NCBI RefSeq assembly: GCF_000226095.1
Contig: NC_016473.1
Span: 186,001-250,000 of the forward strand
Direction of reading: 5' to 3'
DNA: 64,000 nucleotides
Source of the DNA: Thermothelomyces thermophilus ATCC 42464
Lineage: Eukaryota > Ascomycota > Sordariomycetes > Sordariales > Chaetomiaceae
A program made the position numbers and the translations under genes. Positions 20,633 to 32,816 of this stretch are shown here, piece after piece; the first letter of the stretch is position 1, and every line of letters begins with the position of its first letter. The notes beneath the pieces were generated by a model that ran no database searches, was not told the origin of the DNA, and saw only the letters and a list, made by a program, of their open reading frames with translations.

Positions 20633-21089
20633 TATAGAGCACCTAGTTGTTTAGTGCCTAAACCTACTAAGAAGTCAAATGTAGGAATCCTAGGAAATAT
20701 AGTTATAAAGGGACCTAGACCTCATTTTATAAGGTATAGGGGCCTATAACTATCGTTTAGTAAGGAAGGTTCTATAGTAGCTAATAGACCTAGGGAGGCT
20801 CCTAGAATACTACCTTATAAGGAGGCTAGACCGGGAGGTAAGGCCTCTATAGGGCTATTCTAACTACTTCTCCTTTTCTTTATAATATATTAGTATTTAG
20901 GATTAGGCATTAAAGATGGGATAGAGGTTTTTATCTAGCCTATTTAGTATAATCTCTATTATATATAACTAGAAAGGCTTTAGTATATTTATTAATTATC
21001 ATTATTATTATTATTATTAGTCCTATACCGTTATACTAATAAGCATGCCAGAGCCTCTCTAGTTATATACAAAAGAAACCGTGCCTAAT

Positions 21090-24000
21090 AGGCCGGATAA
21101 AAACCTCTATCCTACCTCTAATGCCTAATCCAGAGTACTAATACACTACAAAGAAAAGGAGAAGTGGCTAGAATAGCCCTATAGAGGCCTTCCCTCCTAG
21201 TCTAGCCTCCTTACAAGGCGGTATTCCGGGAGCCTCCCTAGGTCCATTAGCTACTATAGAACCCTCCTTGCCAACCGATGGTTATAGGCCCTTATACCCT
21301 GTAGAACGAGGTCTAGGTCCCTTTACGACTGTATTTCCTAGGATTCCTACGTTCAGCTTCTTGGTAGGTTCGGGCACTATACAACTAGGTGCTCTATAGT
21401 TTCCCTCCCCTGGCTATAGGCATAGTAGGAGGTACTAACCCCTAGAACTTAAACCCTAAATAGGAAGTTACAGAAGCTAATAGCCCCTATATAGGCCTAT
21501 ACTAGTAGGGAGCTTTAGGCCTTCGTTAGGCCCTAGTGCCTTTATAGGCCTTCCCCTATAAAAACTAGGCGTGGGGGGTCTTTGTCCGACATATGCTATA
21601 TCCTCCTACCGGCTTGGTCGGCCCTCTATTAGTTGCTCTAGCTGGCTAACATGACTAGTTCTATAGCCTATAGCCTTCTTTATAGGGTCTATAGAGGGGG
21701 TTAACCCCCTTTATAGCCCTTCTAAACCTATTACTAGACTGTTAACCTTATTACCTCTAGGGCTATAGGCTTTAGCTCCTAGCCCCTTGCCCTTGCCCTT
21801 CTCCTCTGGAACTTCTGGCTTAGCCTATTATAGGCCTACTAGATAAGAGCCCTTATAGGGACCTAGGAGACCCCTAGACCTACCCTAGTCTATAAGAGCG
21901 GTTAGTCAAGTTTAGCTTCGAAGTTAGCTAGCCTCTTATTAAGATAGAGGTTAAGGGGCAGCACCTAGGCTTCTATTTCGAGGCACTAGATAGGGGTAGC
22001 CTTATGGGCCCCGGTAACTACTTGAAAGGCCTTATATTAGGCTTTCTATAGTTCCCTAGCAGGGCCTTCTAGCTTGCCCCCTAGCTTAGTAGGCTTATAG
22101 AAGTTCGAGGCCCTATAAGCTAGGGTGCTACGGATATACTTAGTATAGACCTTATAGGCCTATAGGAGGCTAGGGCCTTAGGTCTTTATAGTAAGCCTAG
22201 TTAGGGTAAACTCCTAGTTTTCTAGCTTCTTAGCTACCTTTATATAATAGGGGCCCTACTATAGCCTCTAGTCTAGCCAGACCCCTAGGAATCTGGCCGA
22301 CTTTAATAGGGCTATAGTAATAGTACCCCCTCTAGGCTATAAGAGCTCTAGCAGTTATAACTACTATTTCCGGCCCCTATTAAAGTAGATAAGTTTGTAC
22401 TTTTCTAAGGCAAAAGCTATACCCTAGGTCTTTACTTACTATAGGTAGGCCTTCTAAGCCCTCTATAGCTAACCGTTATAAGCCTCCTCGGCCCTCCTAA
22501 AGGCTAGAAGGTTAGTATTATTAGTAAAGCCTATTAAACTAACTATAGGGTAAGCCTAGCGAATGGCTTAGTAAAGAGAGGCTATATAGAGGATAAATAG
22601 TATAAGGGAAAGGGGTGACCCCTAGGGAACCCTAGCCCTTATTACTATATCCTCTATTTCCTAGCTATCGAAGTAAAGGATAGCTACCCTATCCTATAGC
22701 TACTCCCTAACCTAGACCATTAGCTACTTTAGGAAGCCTTAGCTCTATAAAGTAACTAGTAGCTAGGTATAATTAATAGTATCGAAAGCCCCTAAGATAT
22801 TAAGCTATAAGAGGGAGGTAGCCACCTTATACCTTTAAGCCTCCTAAACCTAGGCTATAACAAGCTAAAAGGCTAGTTCGGTAGACCTATATTCCTAGTT
22901 ACCTATTTGTTCGGTCAGGAGAGGCCTATAGGCTTCTATAACGGCCGTTACCTTCTAGGTAACTATAGCCTCTAGTACTTTACCTACTATTAGTAGGAGC
23001 GCTATAGGCCTATAGCTACCTAGGGTAAAGTAGGCTTATAGGGGTTTGCTAGGCTTATAGAAGACTATTATCTTAGCCCTTTTAAACTAGGCTAGAAAAT
23101 AGCCAAGCTATAGGCTCTCTAAGGCTAGTTTAGCTAGTATCTAGTAGAGTAGCCGCCTATAGGCCTTTAATAGGCCTATAAGGAGGAGGTCCTCCCCTAG
23201 GGCTTTCTATAGGGCCGCCTTAGCTAATACTACCTTAACTTTACCTACTATAACCTCCTAGCTTATTTTAAACTTTAGCTCCTAGTAGTCATTTAGATCT
23301 AGGTTATTAATATCTAATAGGTCTACTTCTAGGTTTAGAAAGAACTTATTAGCCAATGCTCTAGCCTTCTATTAGTAGGTTATAAGCCCTCCTTCGAAGG
23401 CCAAGAGCTTTAGAGGGTCAACCGGTAGGTAGCTTTATAGCCTTACCTACCTCTCTAGCCTCTATAGTAAGTCCGGCCGGTTAGTTACCTCTTATAATAT
23501 AGCTCTCTAGCTCTTAGTCTTCGTAGCTATAATGGTCCTAGCCTAGTCCTATAGGGCCTGCCGAAGCGCCTCCTATATATAGAGGTTTAAGGTACCCCTA
23601 TAGGCCCTCTCTACCTCCTTGGCCCTCTTCCGGGCCTCCCGAACCTTCTTTGTCTACCATCGAGCTCGTTTACTACCTGTACTAGCCTTCTTTACCAGGG
23701 CCGAGACCGTAGCTATCTCCTCGAAGGCCTCTATAAGCCTGTCGAAGGCCTATAGAAGCTCCTCTAGGCCCCGGAAGACAGGCCCGGCCGGGGCCGATAC
23801 CTACCTACCAAGCCAGAGTAAGAGGTAGGCCGCCTTGGCCTACGTGACCTCCTCGTCTAGGCTCTTCTAGTCCTACCCTTTACTAGCTAGTATAGGCCCT
23901 TTGGTCCCCTAGAGGGAGACGTTTAAGGCCTATAGGTAGTGGTCGGATTTCCTATGTTCCGTGATGTCCCTATAGGTCGCTTCTAGCCTGGCCAAGACCT

Positions 24001-24553
24001 AGAATAGGTCTATTATAGAAGGTTAGCTATATTAGTCCCCTTAGGGAGCCCTAATGACCTAGCTATATAGTATATATAGGTTAAGGTCCTATTAGTCTAT
24101 GAGGCTAAGAAGGTCTTTAGCCCCTAGGCTAAGCCTGTCAAATAGGTCCTAGACTAGGTAGTAGAGGTTAAAGTCACCTATAAGAACTAGGGGGTAGGTT
24201 AGCCAAGGTAAGGCTAGTAGGTCCTATAAAAGGGCCTATTTACCCTTATTATTATAGACTAACTAGAGTTTAAACCCCTTCTCTCCTAGGGCCGGAAAGG
24301 TTACCCTATACTAGTTTTCCTCTACTAAATGATCCTATTAGCTAACCGGGAAGCGCTTAGCCACTAGAATAGCTATTTTACCCTTAGGCTCATAAACTAG
24401 GTAGTATTTTAAAGCCTAGGGGTAGTATACTAACCCTATAAAATGGTTAATCTATAGTTCCTAGATAGCTAATAGGTTATATTTAGCCTCCTCTAGTAGG
24501 ACCTCAAGGGCCTATTTATTACCTTAGGTATTCTACTAAAGGATCTTAATTTA
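21090..24553 (-). pseudogene. LINE-c ORF2 remnant: endonuclease, reverse transcriptase, C-terminal zinc motif
   Basis: The minus strand begins with an APE-type endonuclease: an IQEPW-like motif with stops for Gln and Trp near 24445, and GDFNLYY near 24160-24190. RT motifs follow: SYRPIALL (about 22990-23025), an FDT region (about 22765-22800), GSPLS.ILF (about 22600-22640), and the active site at 22515-22532 reading GFTNNT where FADDT is expected (Ala-Asp-Asp to Thr-Asn-Asn). Near 21350-21440 the frame shows ETIEHLVV.CPN, the Cys/His motif seen at the ORF2 C-terminus of Tad-like elements. The RNase H position was not fixed. Boundaries are approximate. Confidence 0.8.
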
Positions 24554-24589
24554 CATTCGAGGTAACCGGAGCAAAGGCCGAAGGTATAG

Positions 24590-25935
24590 TAATAGGCTCT
24601 ATAGCTATTACCCCCTCGGCCGGTTACGAAAAGGAGGGGGTTCTGGGCTATAGGAAAGAGATATAGGTCTATTAGGCGTCGAATAAGGCGCTCCTAGCCA
24701 TCTACTAGGCCAGGGTAGGCCTCTTATAGGGGTATTTAGCCCTAGTTTAATAGTGGTTATCGTCTTCTAGCTAGCTACTAAACTCGAAGGCTACCTTCTA
24801 ATATAGTTACTCTAATAATTAAAAGGTCCGGGGTCTATACTAGTAGGCCTCTCTAGCCCTCTCCTAGGCCTCGACTTTCTTTAGGTAGCCCCTATACTAG
24901 GTAGTATAGGGGCCCCTATAGGCTATATACCTACAAGGGAGTTAGTTAGAGTAGGTAGAGCACTAGGCCTCCCTAGTCTTCCCCCCCTTCCTATAGGCCT
25001 TTATACTATAATGGCTATGATAGGCCGGCTACTAGTAATACCACTAGGTATAGCTAAAGCTCTAGTACCTATAGCATTACCTCGGCTTTAGAGCATCCTA
25101 GTAGGGCTCGTAGTCTAGCACCTGGGCATCCTAGACTACGCCCTTATTATAGGCCTTCTAGGCCTCTTCGAGGTCCTATAAGCCTAGGAGTATTATAGCC
25201 CATTTCCTTTATAGGCTCTTTAGTAGCCAGAACTTAACCGTTTCGATCAAGTGTAGGCCTACGGCCCCCTTAAAGTTTTGTTTACTAACCCCCTATAACT
25301 CTTCCTTCTAGACTCCTTTAACTAGGACTATATAGGCCCTACTAACCTCCCTAGCCTCCTCTCTAAAGGCTATAGCCACCTATCGCTTATTAGCCAAATA
25401 CTAATCCTTAGTAGCCTTATCCTTAAAGACTACCACTATATCCCTACTTAAGAGCTTCCTAGCTGTAACGGCTCCCTAGCGGCTAGAAGCCCTGTTAACT
25501 ACTTAGACTATCTTGGCCGGGGTTTAGGCTTTAAGGTCCTCCTATAGGCCTACGTTCTACATCGTAACCTCCTATAAGGCCTATAATAGCACTGCCTTGG
25601 CCGATAGTAGGCCCCCCTAGGGGCCTATTACCCCCTATTACGAGCTTACGGCTACCTATACCTAGGTAGGGCAGGGGGTAGCCTTAAAGGCTTCTTTAAG
25701 CCCCTTTTTAACTTCCTCGGCCACGAGTTCTTATAGGTTCGGAACCAGGCCTATAATAGTAATTATAAGGCTCTATAAGAGCCTATTAACAAGGTCCTAT
25801 ACCCTACCCTATTCAGGGCTTAGTATAAGATTAACTAGTTATATAATAAGACCCCTTAGTTCCTTAATATCTAAGGTAGGGTAGGCCTATAGTAGGCCCC
25901 CCTTTAATTAGTTCGAAGCTATAGGCCTCCCTACT
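24590..25935 (-). pseudogene. LINE-c ORF1 remnant (zinc-knuckle nucleic-acid-binding protein)
   Basis: The minus strand encodes an ORF1-type protein: an N-terminal charged region (EELVAEEVKKGL-like, about 25690-25740), a middle segment of about 200 residues, and three CCHC-like knuckles between about 25090 and 24900. Tad-like ORF1 proteins bind element RNA and carry such knuckles. Stops are those expected from RIP of Gln and Trp codons. Ends are approximate. Confidence 0.65.
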
Positions 25936-25939
25936 TAGT

Positions 25940-26206
25940 GGCTTAGCGGTAGGCTTTAAATTGACGTTACGTTTAGGGGCGCTAGGTAGTCTATACGGTA
26001 AAAATTTTTAACGGGCGTATGAGGTACGGTCGGATTGTGGTCGGGTCCGGTTTCTATGGCTATGATACCTGTTATATACCCGTAAGGGCTCGTACGTGGT
26101 TGAAAGTGGTACCGTTAGATAGCGTTTTTCGAGAGCTTTCTAGTGATAGTAGTTTTGTATATTTTGGTGGGGTATTTATAAAGACATAAGAGAAGCTTTC
26201 CCTTTT
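25940..26206 (-). other. LINE-c 5' UTR
   Basis: Less TAG-rich than the coding part; it still holds CpG and TpG. The matching segment of LINE-d at 26411-26660 is colinear on the opposite strand, so this is the true element 5' end. No clear promoter motif was recognised. Confidence 0.6.
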
Positions 26207-26256
26207 TATATTTATTAATATAGTAATATAAGACTAATAATAATAATAATAATAAT
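26207..26256 (+). repeat. 3' terminus of LINE-b with (AAT)7 tail
   Basis: Starts with the target duplication of LINE-c, then ATATAGTAATATAAGACT and seven AAT units. It matches the LINE-a end at 1300-1353 and proves that LINE-c interrupted LINE-b. Confidence 0.85.
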
Positions 26257-26410
26257 TAAATTATAAGATATTAAAGAAAAGGTAAAATATATATAAGTAT
26301 TATAAAATATATTTAAGTAAGTAAAGCTACCTATACTTTTAACCTTTAACTATATATAGAGGTAGCTAAATAATACTACCTATAATTAATATTATAGAAA
26401 TCCCCCTGTC
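26257..26410. other. Short AT-rich spacer between LINE-b/c and LINE-d
   Basis: About 150 bp, very AT-rich, with no repeat match recognised in the window. It separates the head-to-head 5' ends of LINE-c and LINE-d. Confidence 0.4.
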
Positions 26411-26660
26411 GGAAAAAAGCTTCTCTTATATCTTTATAAACACCCTACTAAAATCTACAAAACTACCATCACTAGAAAGCTCTTGAAAAACGCTATCTAA
26501 TAGTATTGCTTTCAATTATATACAAGCCGTTACAGGTATATAATAGGTATCGTAAGTATAGGAGCCGGACCTAGCTATAATCCGACCGTACCTTATACGC
26601 CTATCAAAATTTTTCACCATATAGACTACCTAGCGCCCTTGAATATAACGTCGATTTAAG

Positions 26661-28090
26661 GCCTATTACTAAGCCACTAAGTAGGGAGGCCTATAGCTTT
26701 AAACTAATTAAAGGGGGGCCTACTATAGGCCTACCTTATCTTAGATATTAAGGAGCTAAGGGGTCTTACTATATAACTAGTCGACATTATATTAAGCCCT
26801 AAATAGGGCAGGGTATAGGACCTTATTAATAGGCTCTTATAGAGCCTTATAACTACTATTATAGGCCTAGTTCTAAACCTATAGGAACTTATAGCCGAGG
26901 AAGTTAAAAAGGGGCTTAAAGAAGCCTTTAAGGCTACCCTCTACCCTATCTAGATATAGGTAGCTATAGGGCTATAATAGGGGGTAATAGGTAGCTATAG
27001 GGCTATAATAGGGGGTAATAGGCCGCTAAGGGGGCCTACCATCGGCTAAGGCAGTGCTATTATAAGCTTTATAAGAGGTTATAATATGGAATATAAGCCT
27101 ATAGGAGGACCTTAAAGCCTAAACCCTAGCTAAAATAGTCTAAGTAGTTAATAAGGCTTCTAGCTACTAGGGAGCTATTATAGCTAGGAAGCTCCTAAGC
27201 AGAGATATAGTAATAGTCTTTAAGAATAAGGCTACTAAGGATTAGTATTTAGCTAATAAGCGATAGGTAGCTATAGCCTTTAGAGAGGAGGCTAGGGAGG
27301 TTAGTAGGGCCTATATAGTCCTAGCTAAAGGAATCTAGAGAAAGGAACTATAGGGGGTTAGTAAGTAAGACTTTAAGGGGGCTATAGGCCTTTAGTCGAT
27401 CGAGACGGTCAAGTTCTAGCTACTAAAGAGCCTATAAAGGAAGTAGGCTATAGTACTCCTAGGACTATAGGACCTTAAAGAGGTCTAGAAAGCCTATAAT
27501 AAGGGCGTAGTCTAGGATGCTTAGGTACTAGACTATAAGCCCTACTAGGATGCTCTAGAGCTAAGGTAGTGCTATAGGTATTAGAGCTTTAGCTATATCT
27601 AGTAGTACTACTAGTAGCTAGCCTATTATAGCCGTTATAGTATAAAGGCCTATAGGGAAAGGGGGAAGACTAAGGAGGCCTAGTACCTTACCTACTCTAA
27701 CTAACTCCCTTATAGGTATATAGCCTATAGGGGCCTCTATATAGCCTAGTATAGGGGCTACCTAAAGAAAGTCAAAGCCTAGGAGAGGGCTAAAGAGGCT
27801 TACTAGTATAGACCCTAGACCTTCTAACTACTAGAGTAACTATATTAAAAGGTAGCCTTTAAGTTTAGTAGCTAGCTAAAAGATAATAACTATTATTAAA
27901 CTAGGGCTAAATACCCCTATAGGAGGCTTACCCTAGCCTAATAAGTAGCTAGGAGTACTTTATTTAATACCTAATAGACTTATATCTCCTTTCTATAGCC
28001 TAGAGCCCCCTCTCTCTTATAACTAGCTAAGGGGGTAATAGCTATAGAGCCTATTATTACTATACTCTTATCTTCCGTTCCGGCTACCTC
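26661..28090 (+). pseudogene. LINE-d ORF1 remnant
   Basis: Plus-strand counterpart of the LINE-c ORF1. A frame with ELIAEEVKKGLKEAF lies near 26880-26930. Three CCHC-like knuckles lie at about 27553-27760, the first reading CYRY.SFSYI (Cys and His positions changed by RIP). A frame change lies around 27050-27100. Expected role: chaperone and binder of LINE RNA. Confidence 0.65.
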
Positions 28091-28096
28091 GAATAT

Positions 28097-29049
28097 GAAT
28101 TAAGATCCTTTAATAAAATACCTAAGGTAATAAATAGGCCCTTAAGGTCCTATTAAAGGAGGCTAAATATAACCTATTAGCTATCTAAGAACTATAGATT
28201 AACTAGTTTATAAGGTCGATATATTACCCTTAGGCTTTAAAATACTATCTAATCTATAAGCCTAAGGGCAAGGTAGCTATTCTAATGGCTAAACGGTTCC
28301 TAATTAGCTAATAGGACTATTTAGTAAAGGAGAACTAGTATAAGGTAACCTTTCTAGCCCTAGGAGAAAAGGGGTTTAAACTCTAGTTAGTCTATAATAA
28401 TAAGGGTAAATAGGCCCTTTTATAGGACCTACAAGCCTTACCTTGGCTAACCTACCCCCTAGTTCTTATAGGTGACTTTAACCTCTACTACCTGGTCTAG
28501 GACCTATTTGACAGGCTTAGCCTAGGGGCTAAAGACCTTCTTAGCCTTATAGACTAATAGGACCTTAACCTATATATACCCTATAGCTAGGTTACTAGGG
28601 CCCTCTAAAGGGACTAATATAACTAGCCTTCTATAATAGATCTATTCTAGGCCTTGGCCAGACTAGAAGTAACCTATAGGGATATTATAAGATAAGGGAA
28701 GTCTAACTACTACCTATAGGCCCTATATATCTCCTTCTAAGGGACTAATAGACCTATACTAGCTAGCAAAGGGTAGGACTAGAATAGCCTAGATAGGGAG
28801 GTTACGTAAGCTAAAGCAGCCTACCTCTTACTCCGACTTAGTAGATAGGTATTAGCCCTGGCTAGGCCTATCTTCTAAGGCCTAGAGGAGCTTCTATAGG
28901 CCTTTGACAGGCTTATAGAGGCCCTTAAGGAGATAGCTTTGGTCTCGGCTCTAGTAAAGAAGGCTAGTATAGGTAGTAAACGAGCTTAATAGTAGATAAA
29001 GGAGGTTTAAGAGGCCTAAAAGAGGGCTAAGGAGGTAAAGAAAGCCTAT
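28097..29049 (+). pseudogene. LINE-d ORF2 remnant, part 1: endonuclease
   Basis: APE-type endonuclease frame: KEAKYNLLAI followed by TAG-Glu-Leu-TAG (former IQEPW, about 28160-28200), KPKGKVAIL, KGFKL, and VLIGDFNLYY near 28462-28491. It continues to the linker before RT, where Gy3 is inserted with duplication CCTAT (29045-29049 and 59200-59204). Confidence 0.8.
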
Positions 29050-29502
29050 TATGACGAACCTAACTCAGACTTCTTCTGAAAGGGTTCAGACGAAGGTAGG
29101 TTAAGCGGGACAAGCGTACAGGTCGTCTAAGGGATTTGGTGAAGCCAAAGGGTTTATAATAACACTAGAATTATCTCTCATAGTAGTCAACGGTACTTAG
29201 TATAAGTACTATGATTATGAGTTACTATCACTAGTAAACTCCCAGAGTCTACTATAACGAGTGACTATTTATATATATATATACTTTTGCCGATTGCTTA
29301 TAGTCCCTTTCTATCCTGTCCTTAGATCGCCTTTAGTAGCTAGCTATCCTCTGCTATCTTTCCCTTTTTGGCAATCGTTCGCCTGTAGTAGCCTGTACTC
29401 CTTAGCAATCCTATATTAGCCTTGCTTCGTGCCCTTCTTGATTAGTGGCTTATTTAGCCTTCTATGCCCTACCAGGTCGCGGTATATAGTTGGCTCGTGA
29501 TA
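29050..29502 (-). repeat. Gy3 3' LTR (type B)
   Basis: 453 bp, equal to its partner. Plus-strand edges are TATGACGAACC and CTCGTGATA. The polypurine tract (GAGGGGGCATCG in coding direction) abuts it at 29503. The stem-loop GCTTTC/GAAAGC is at 29521-29537. Confidence 0.93.
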
Positions 29503-29618
29503 CGATGCCCCCTCTTTAGGGCTTTCGATCTGAAAGCTTCTTATAACTTGTTTTAAATACTACTAATACCCCCTTTTTCTAGTAGGTAACGTCCTTCTTC
29601 CGCTAACTTCCTTTTATT

Positions 29619-30103
29619 ATAGCTGATTATATTCCTAGGAATCGTCGCAATCTTAAATGCGAACGATACACTATTACGATCAAGATTAAGCAAGAGGGTT
29701 ATAAGGTTACTATACCTTGTAAGCGTTATTAGAATACAAAGCTATAAAAGCGTTATATAATGATAGAGGGTTTAAACAAGTGTCAAAACTATATTTATAT
29801 AGGTAAGAAGTATAATAGTCCGAATATTATAGATGCCTATAGGTTCCTTGTTATTTTTTTTCATAGTCCTAGGTTACTAACTATCTTAGTCCTTTCGAAT
29901 TTATTAGAGTAGGAGAAGGTTTCAAGAGAGATTACTAAGATCGAGGCGCTACTTACTTAGACACTAAGCCGTTTAAGTCAATTACGTCGTTTATAGCAAT
30001 CTCTATACGATCGTAGTACCAAAGTTTTTCGTCGTAGCGTAGCTTATCTAGAGGAGGAGGAAGAACTAGATACTCTTCTGCCAATATCGGAGACGTAGAC
30101 CCT
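29619..30103 (+). pseudogene. Gy3 antisense ORF (aORF type B), 5' part
   Basis: Starts at ATA (former ATG) with ADYIPRNRR. A visible PCKRY and later NKCQNY suggest a Cys cluster with some Cys changed to Tyr. The C half has KIEALLT, LSRLSQLRRL and a Glu run (LEEEEELD) near 30048-30070, typical of a coiled coil. The frame holds through an 8-T run at 29853-29860. Gy4 cuts it at 30104; the remainder begins at 52730. Function unknown. Confidence 0.6.
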
Positions 30104-30525
30104 TGTCACGGAAATATACATGCAGGACGCCGCCTGAGCCGCCTTCCCCGACAAGCCAATGGGATAACAGGCACGAACAGACTAATTAGGAAAGGATCAC
30201 ACTTGGCAAAGTGATCTATACACTATAGGATCACTATTATAGCCGTAATCCAGACAACAAAGGATCACTAGATAAAGAGTAATCCTAGGATTATATATAT
30301 ATATAGATAGTCACTCATTATAGTAGACTCTAGGAGTTCACTAGTAGTAATAATCACAATTACAGTACTTATACTAAGTATTACTAATTACTATAAGAGA
30401 TAACTCTAAGTATTATTATAAACCCTTTAGCTTTACCAAATCCCTTAGACGACCTGCCTACCTGTCCTGCTTAATCTACCTTCGTCTGAACCCTTTTAGA
30501 AGAAGTCTAAGCTAGGTTCGTTATA
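30104..30525 (+). repeat. Gy4 5' LTR (type A')
   Basis: Starts TGTCACGGAAATATA and ends TTCGTTATA. U3 has five GATCAC/GTGATC-like motifs between 30194 and 30290. A TATA run lies near 30292-30304. AGTAGTAATAA (30343-30353) pairs with 30527-30538. Confidence 0.93.
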
Positions 30526-30526
30526 C

Positions 30527-30538
30527 GTTATTACTACT
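30527..30538 (+). promoter_or_regulatory. Gy4 putative self-primer binding site
   Basis: GTTATTACTACT lies one base after the 5' LTR. Eleven bases are complementary to AGTAGTAATAA in R (30343-30353); the twelfth differs by a transition. Confidence 0.62.
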
Positions 30539-30591
30539 CCCTTTGTTCTATTATAGTTTAGAACGGAGGTAACCTTGACCTTGACATTGAT

Positions 30592-32814
30592 ATGGCTACC
30601 AACGTTACGGCCAAATAGCTACTCGCCTAGCTTGGTCAATTCTAGCAGCGGATCTAGGAGTTAGACTAGAGAGATAAGGTTACTTAAGCCCAAATTAAGG
30701 AACTCGAAAACGGCGAAAAGTACTTGTAGAAACTGGTTAACGAGGCCTACACCAAAATCGAAGCGCTCGAGACTACCAAAGCGAGCTGTATCAAGATCGA
30801 ACTACCTAGCAAATACAGAGGAACTAAGGAGGATCTTGTAAGATTCCTAATAAACCTCTGATCCTACTTCTAGCTTAATAACGATAAGTTTCTAGATGAC
30901 AAAGCTAAAGTTCTTTACGTAGCTACGAGACTAGAGGGTAAGGTACTTAGATAGTTCGAGCTTACGTAGAACGACTATCTTACTAAGGAAGATAAAGACG
31001 ACCGAGACGCGTTTATGTAGGTAGTCTTCCGATCTTATGACCGTTTCGAAGAAGAGCTTTAGAAGGTTTTTAGCGACAAAGACAAGAAGATTTATATATA
31101 AGAAAGACTTGCTAATCTCTAATAGAACAAGTTAGTAGCTTCCTATACTATATAGTTTAGATAGGATATATTTAAGTCTTAGCTTAACGATAAGGCATTA
31201 ATATAACTATTCTATAATAGCTTAAAGGAAAAGGTTAAAGATAAGCTATATAAGTACGATCGGCCTAAGACCCTAGACAAATATATTATATAAGCCATTA
31301 GAATCGATAATTAACTCTATATATGAGAGTAGTAGAAATGAGAACGAATGAACGGAACCGTAGTTAAGGCTAACGACAAGAAAAAGCAAGTATATATTAG
31401 TACCTTATATAGGACGCACCCCGGAGCTATAGATATAGATGTAACGTAGAAGTAGGACCGGAAGAAGACGACCAAAGACAAGTCTAATGCTACCTACTAT
31501 AACTATAGAAAGAAAGGACACTATAAGCGAGAATGCTAGAGCCTAAAGAAAGACTAGAAACTAGTCCCTAGAAAGGAAATTATAGCTATTAACGAAACCG
31601 CTAAGGATATTATCGAAGTAGCGGCTACAAGCTACAAAGACAGGGATAGCGATACGGATAGTCTTAGATACGATAGCGATAGTAAAGACGAATAAGCATC
31701 GTACTCTGAACTGGTTACTATAGATCTAGAAATAGGTCTTGCTAAATAGGATATGGTAGGAGAGTATATACTACTAATTTCGATTCTCCTAGCCTTAAGG
31801 TAATAGGGTTTTATAGTTACCTAGAGGTAAGATAGATTATAGATAACCGATACCTAAGGAATTAAAAGACCTAGACCTAATGTTTTATTCCTCTAGGAAT
31901 AAATCGAATAGTACTATAATAAAGTTTTCCGGCTTAACACAGAACTATACGAACGGGATAAACGCTTGATTTGACTTACCTAGTAGAGCGATAGAATGAG
32001 GGATGAGATAAGGAAACTCTAACGTATCGTAGAAACTATTAAAGGGGAATAGCCTATGACGTACAATAGGCCCGACAGCTATACCGAGTATTTTAACGAT
32101 TAGCAACTTAGCTACGACATACGGAACCCCGAGTACCAGTTTATACGCGCGAACCGCGGAAAAGATAAGCGTACGTGGGAAAGCTATTAGAAGAAACACT
32201 CCTACCTTAGCATTAGAGTACCTACGGCCTATATATAGTAGGAAGGATTTGGAAAAGAGTTCTAATACCTCCTAGGCAACGCTACACGACTACACCCGTA
32301 ATACGAGGCATATATACAAGTGCCCTAGTTCTAGTATATATTATACAAATGCTAATACTACTTTTGCGACAAATTCGAAAACAATCACTAGCCAACCTAA
32401 TAAGGAAATGAGGATAGAAGCCTCCGCCCTATAGAATAAGTCTATAATATAGGAAACAGAGCAGCCAAATTGCTCTAGAAAATCGAAGCCTACGATCTAG
32501 AAGGTATCACGGTAGTACTAAAACGAGCCTGGCCTAGGCACTATAGAACAGGACGAGACATATAGGACTTGTACCGGAGTAATGACTGCCTCTACTACAC
32601 AGACGAAAAGAAATCGCGGATCTAGGAGCTTTAGATGAAGCTATGGCACGTATAACAAAAAGTAGAACAGACCTAATAGTAGAAAGCTATAAGCACTTAA
32701 TAGCTTATAGAAATGAGCACGATCGACGAAGCTACTATTAGCCAAATAACCAAAGAGGTTAGCACTGACCTAGGAAACGGGTTAGGGCCCTTCGAGGGGC
32801 CTAGAAACCATTAA
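30592..32814 (+). pseudogene. gag: Gy4 gag remnant
   Basis: 2223 bp from an intact ATG (MATNVTAK) to TAA at 32812-32814. It has the usual order: Gln-rich coiled coil, capsid-like region, CCHC knuckle near 31495-31545 (YYNYRKKGHYKREC, first two Cys changed), then the long extension ending FEGPRNH. Slippery GGAAAC and the GGGCCC-type hairpin precede the stop at about 32773-32803. Confidence 0.88.
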
Positions 32815-32816
32815 CG

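Larger units (their letters stand above)
20995..26206 (-). mobile_element. LINE-c: nearly full-length Tad-like LINE
   Basis: 5212 bp on the minus strand with an 11-bp target duplication TATATTTATTA (20984-20994 and 26207-26217). The 3' end carries an (AAT)n tail (21001-21018 on plus as ATT). The 5' UTR is at 25940-26206, followed by ORF1 with zinc knuckles and ORF2 with endonuclease and RT. It is inserted in the 3' end of LINE-b in opposite orientation. Less RIP-damaged than LINE-d. Confidence 0.9.
18590..26256 (+). mobile_element. LINE-b: 5'-truncated Tad-like LINE, twice interrupted
   Basis: The plus-strand LINE body runs 18590-20994 and resumes for its last bases at 26207-26256, ending in (AAT)7. 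It carries the C-terminal part of ORF2 (region after RT, RNase H side) and the 3' UTR. A pogo-like element sits at 19385-20632, and LINE-c is inserted 40-60 bp before the 3' end. Reading across both insertions restores a colinear match to LINE-a. The 5' truncation point near 18590 is approximate. Confidence 0.85.

Noticed and set aside
23619-23828. Plus-strand ORF of 69 codons inside LINE-c.
   Set aside because: Antisense shadow of ORF2, whose frame is supported by endonuclease and RT motifs on the minus strand.
26236-26256. Independent microsatellites at 1327, 21001 and 26236.
   Set aside because: Each follows the LINE 3' motif AGGACT or AAGACT and is the LINE tail.
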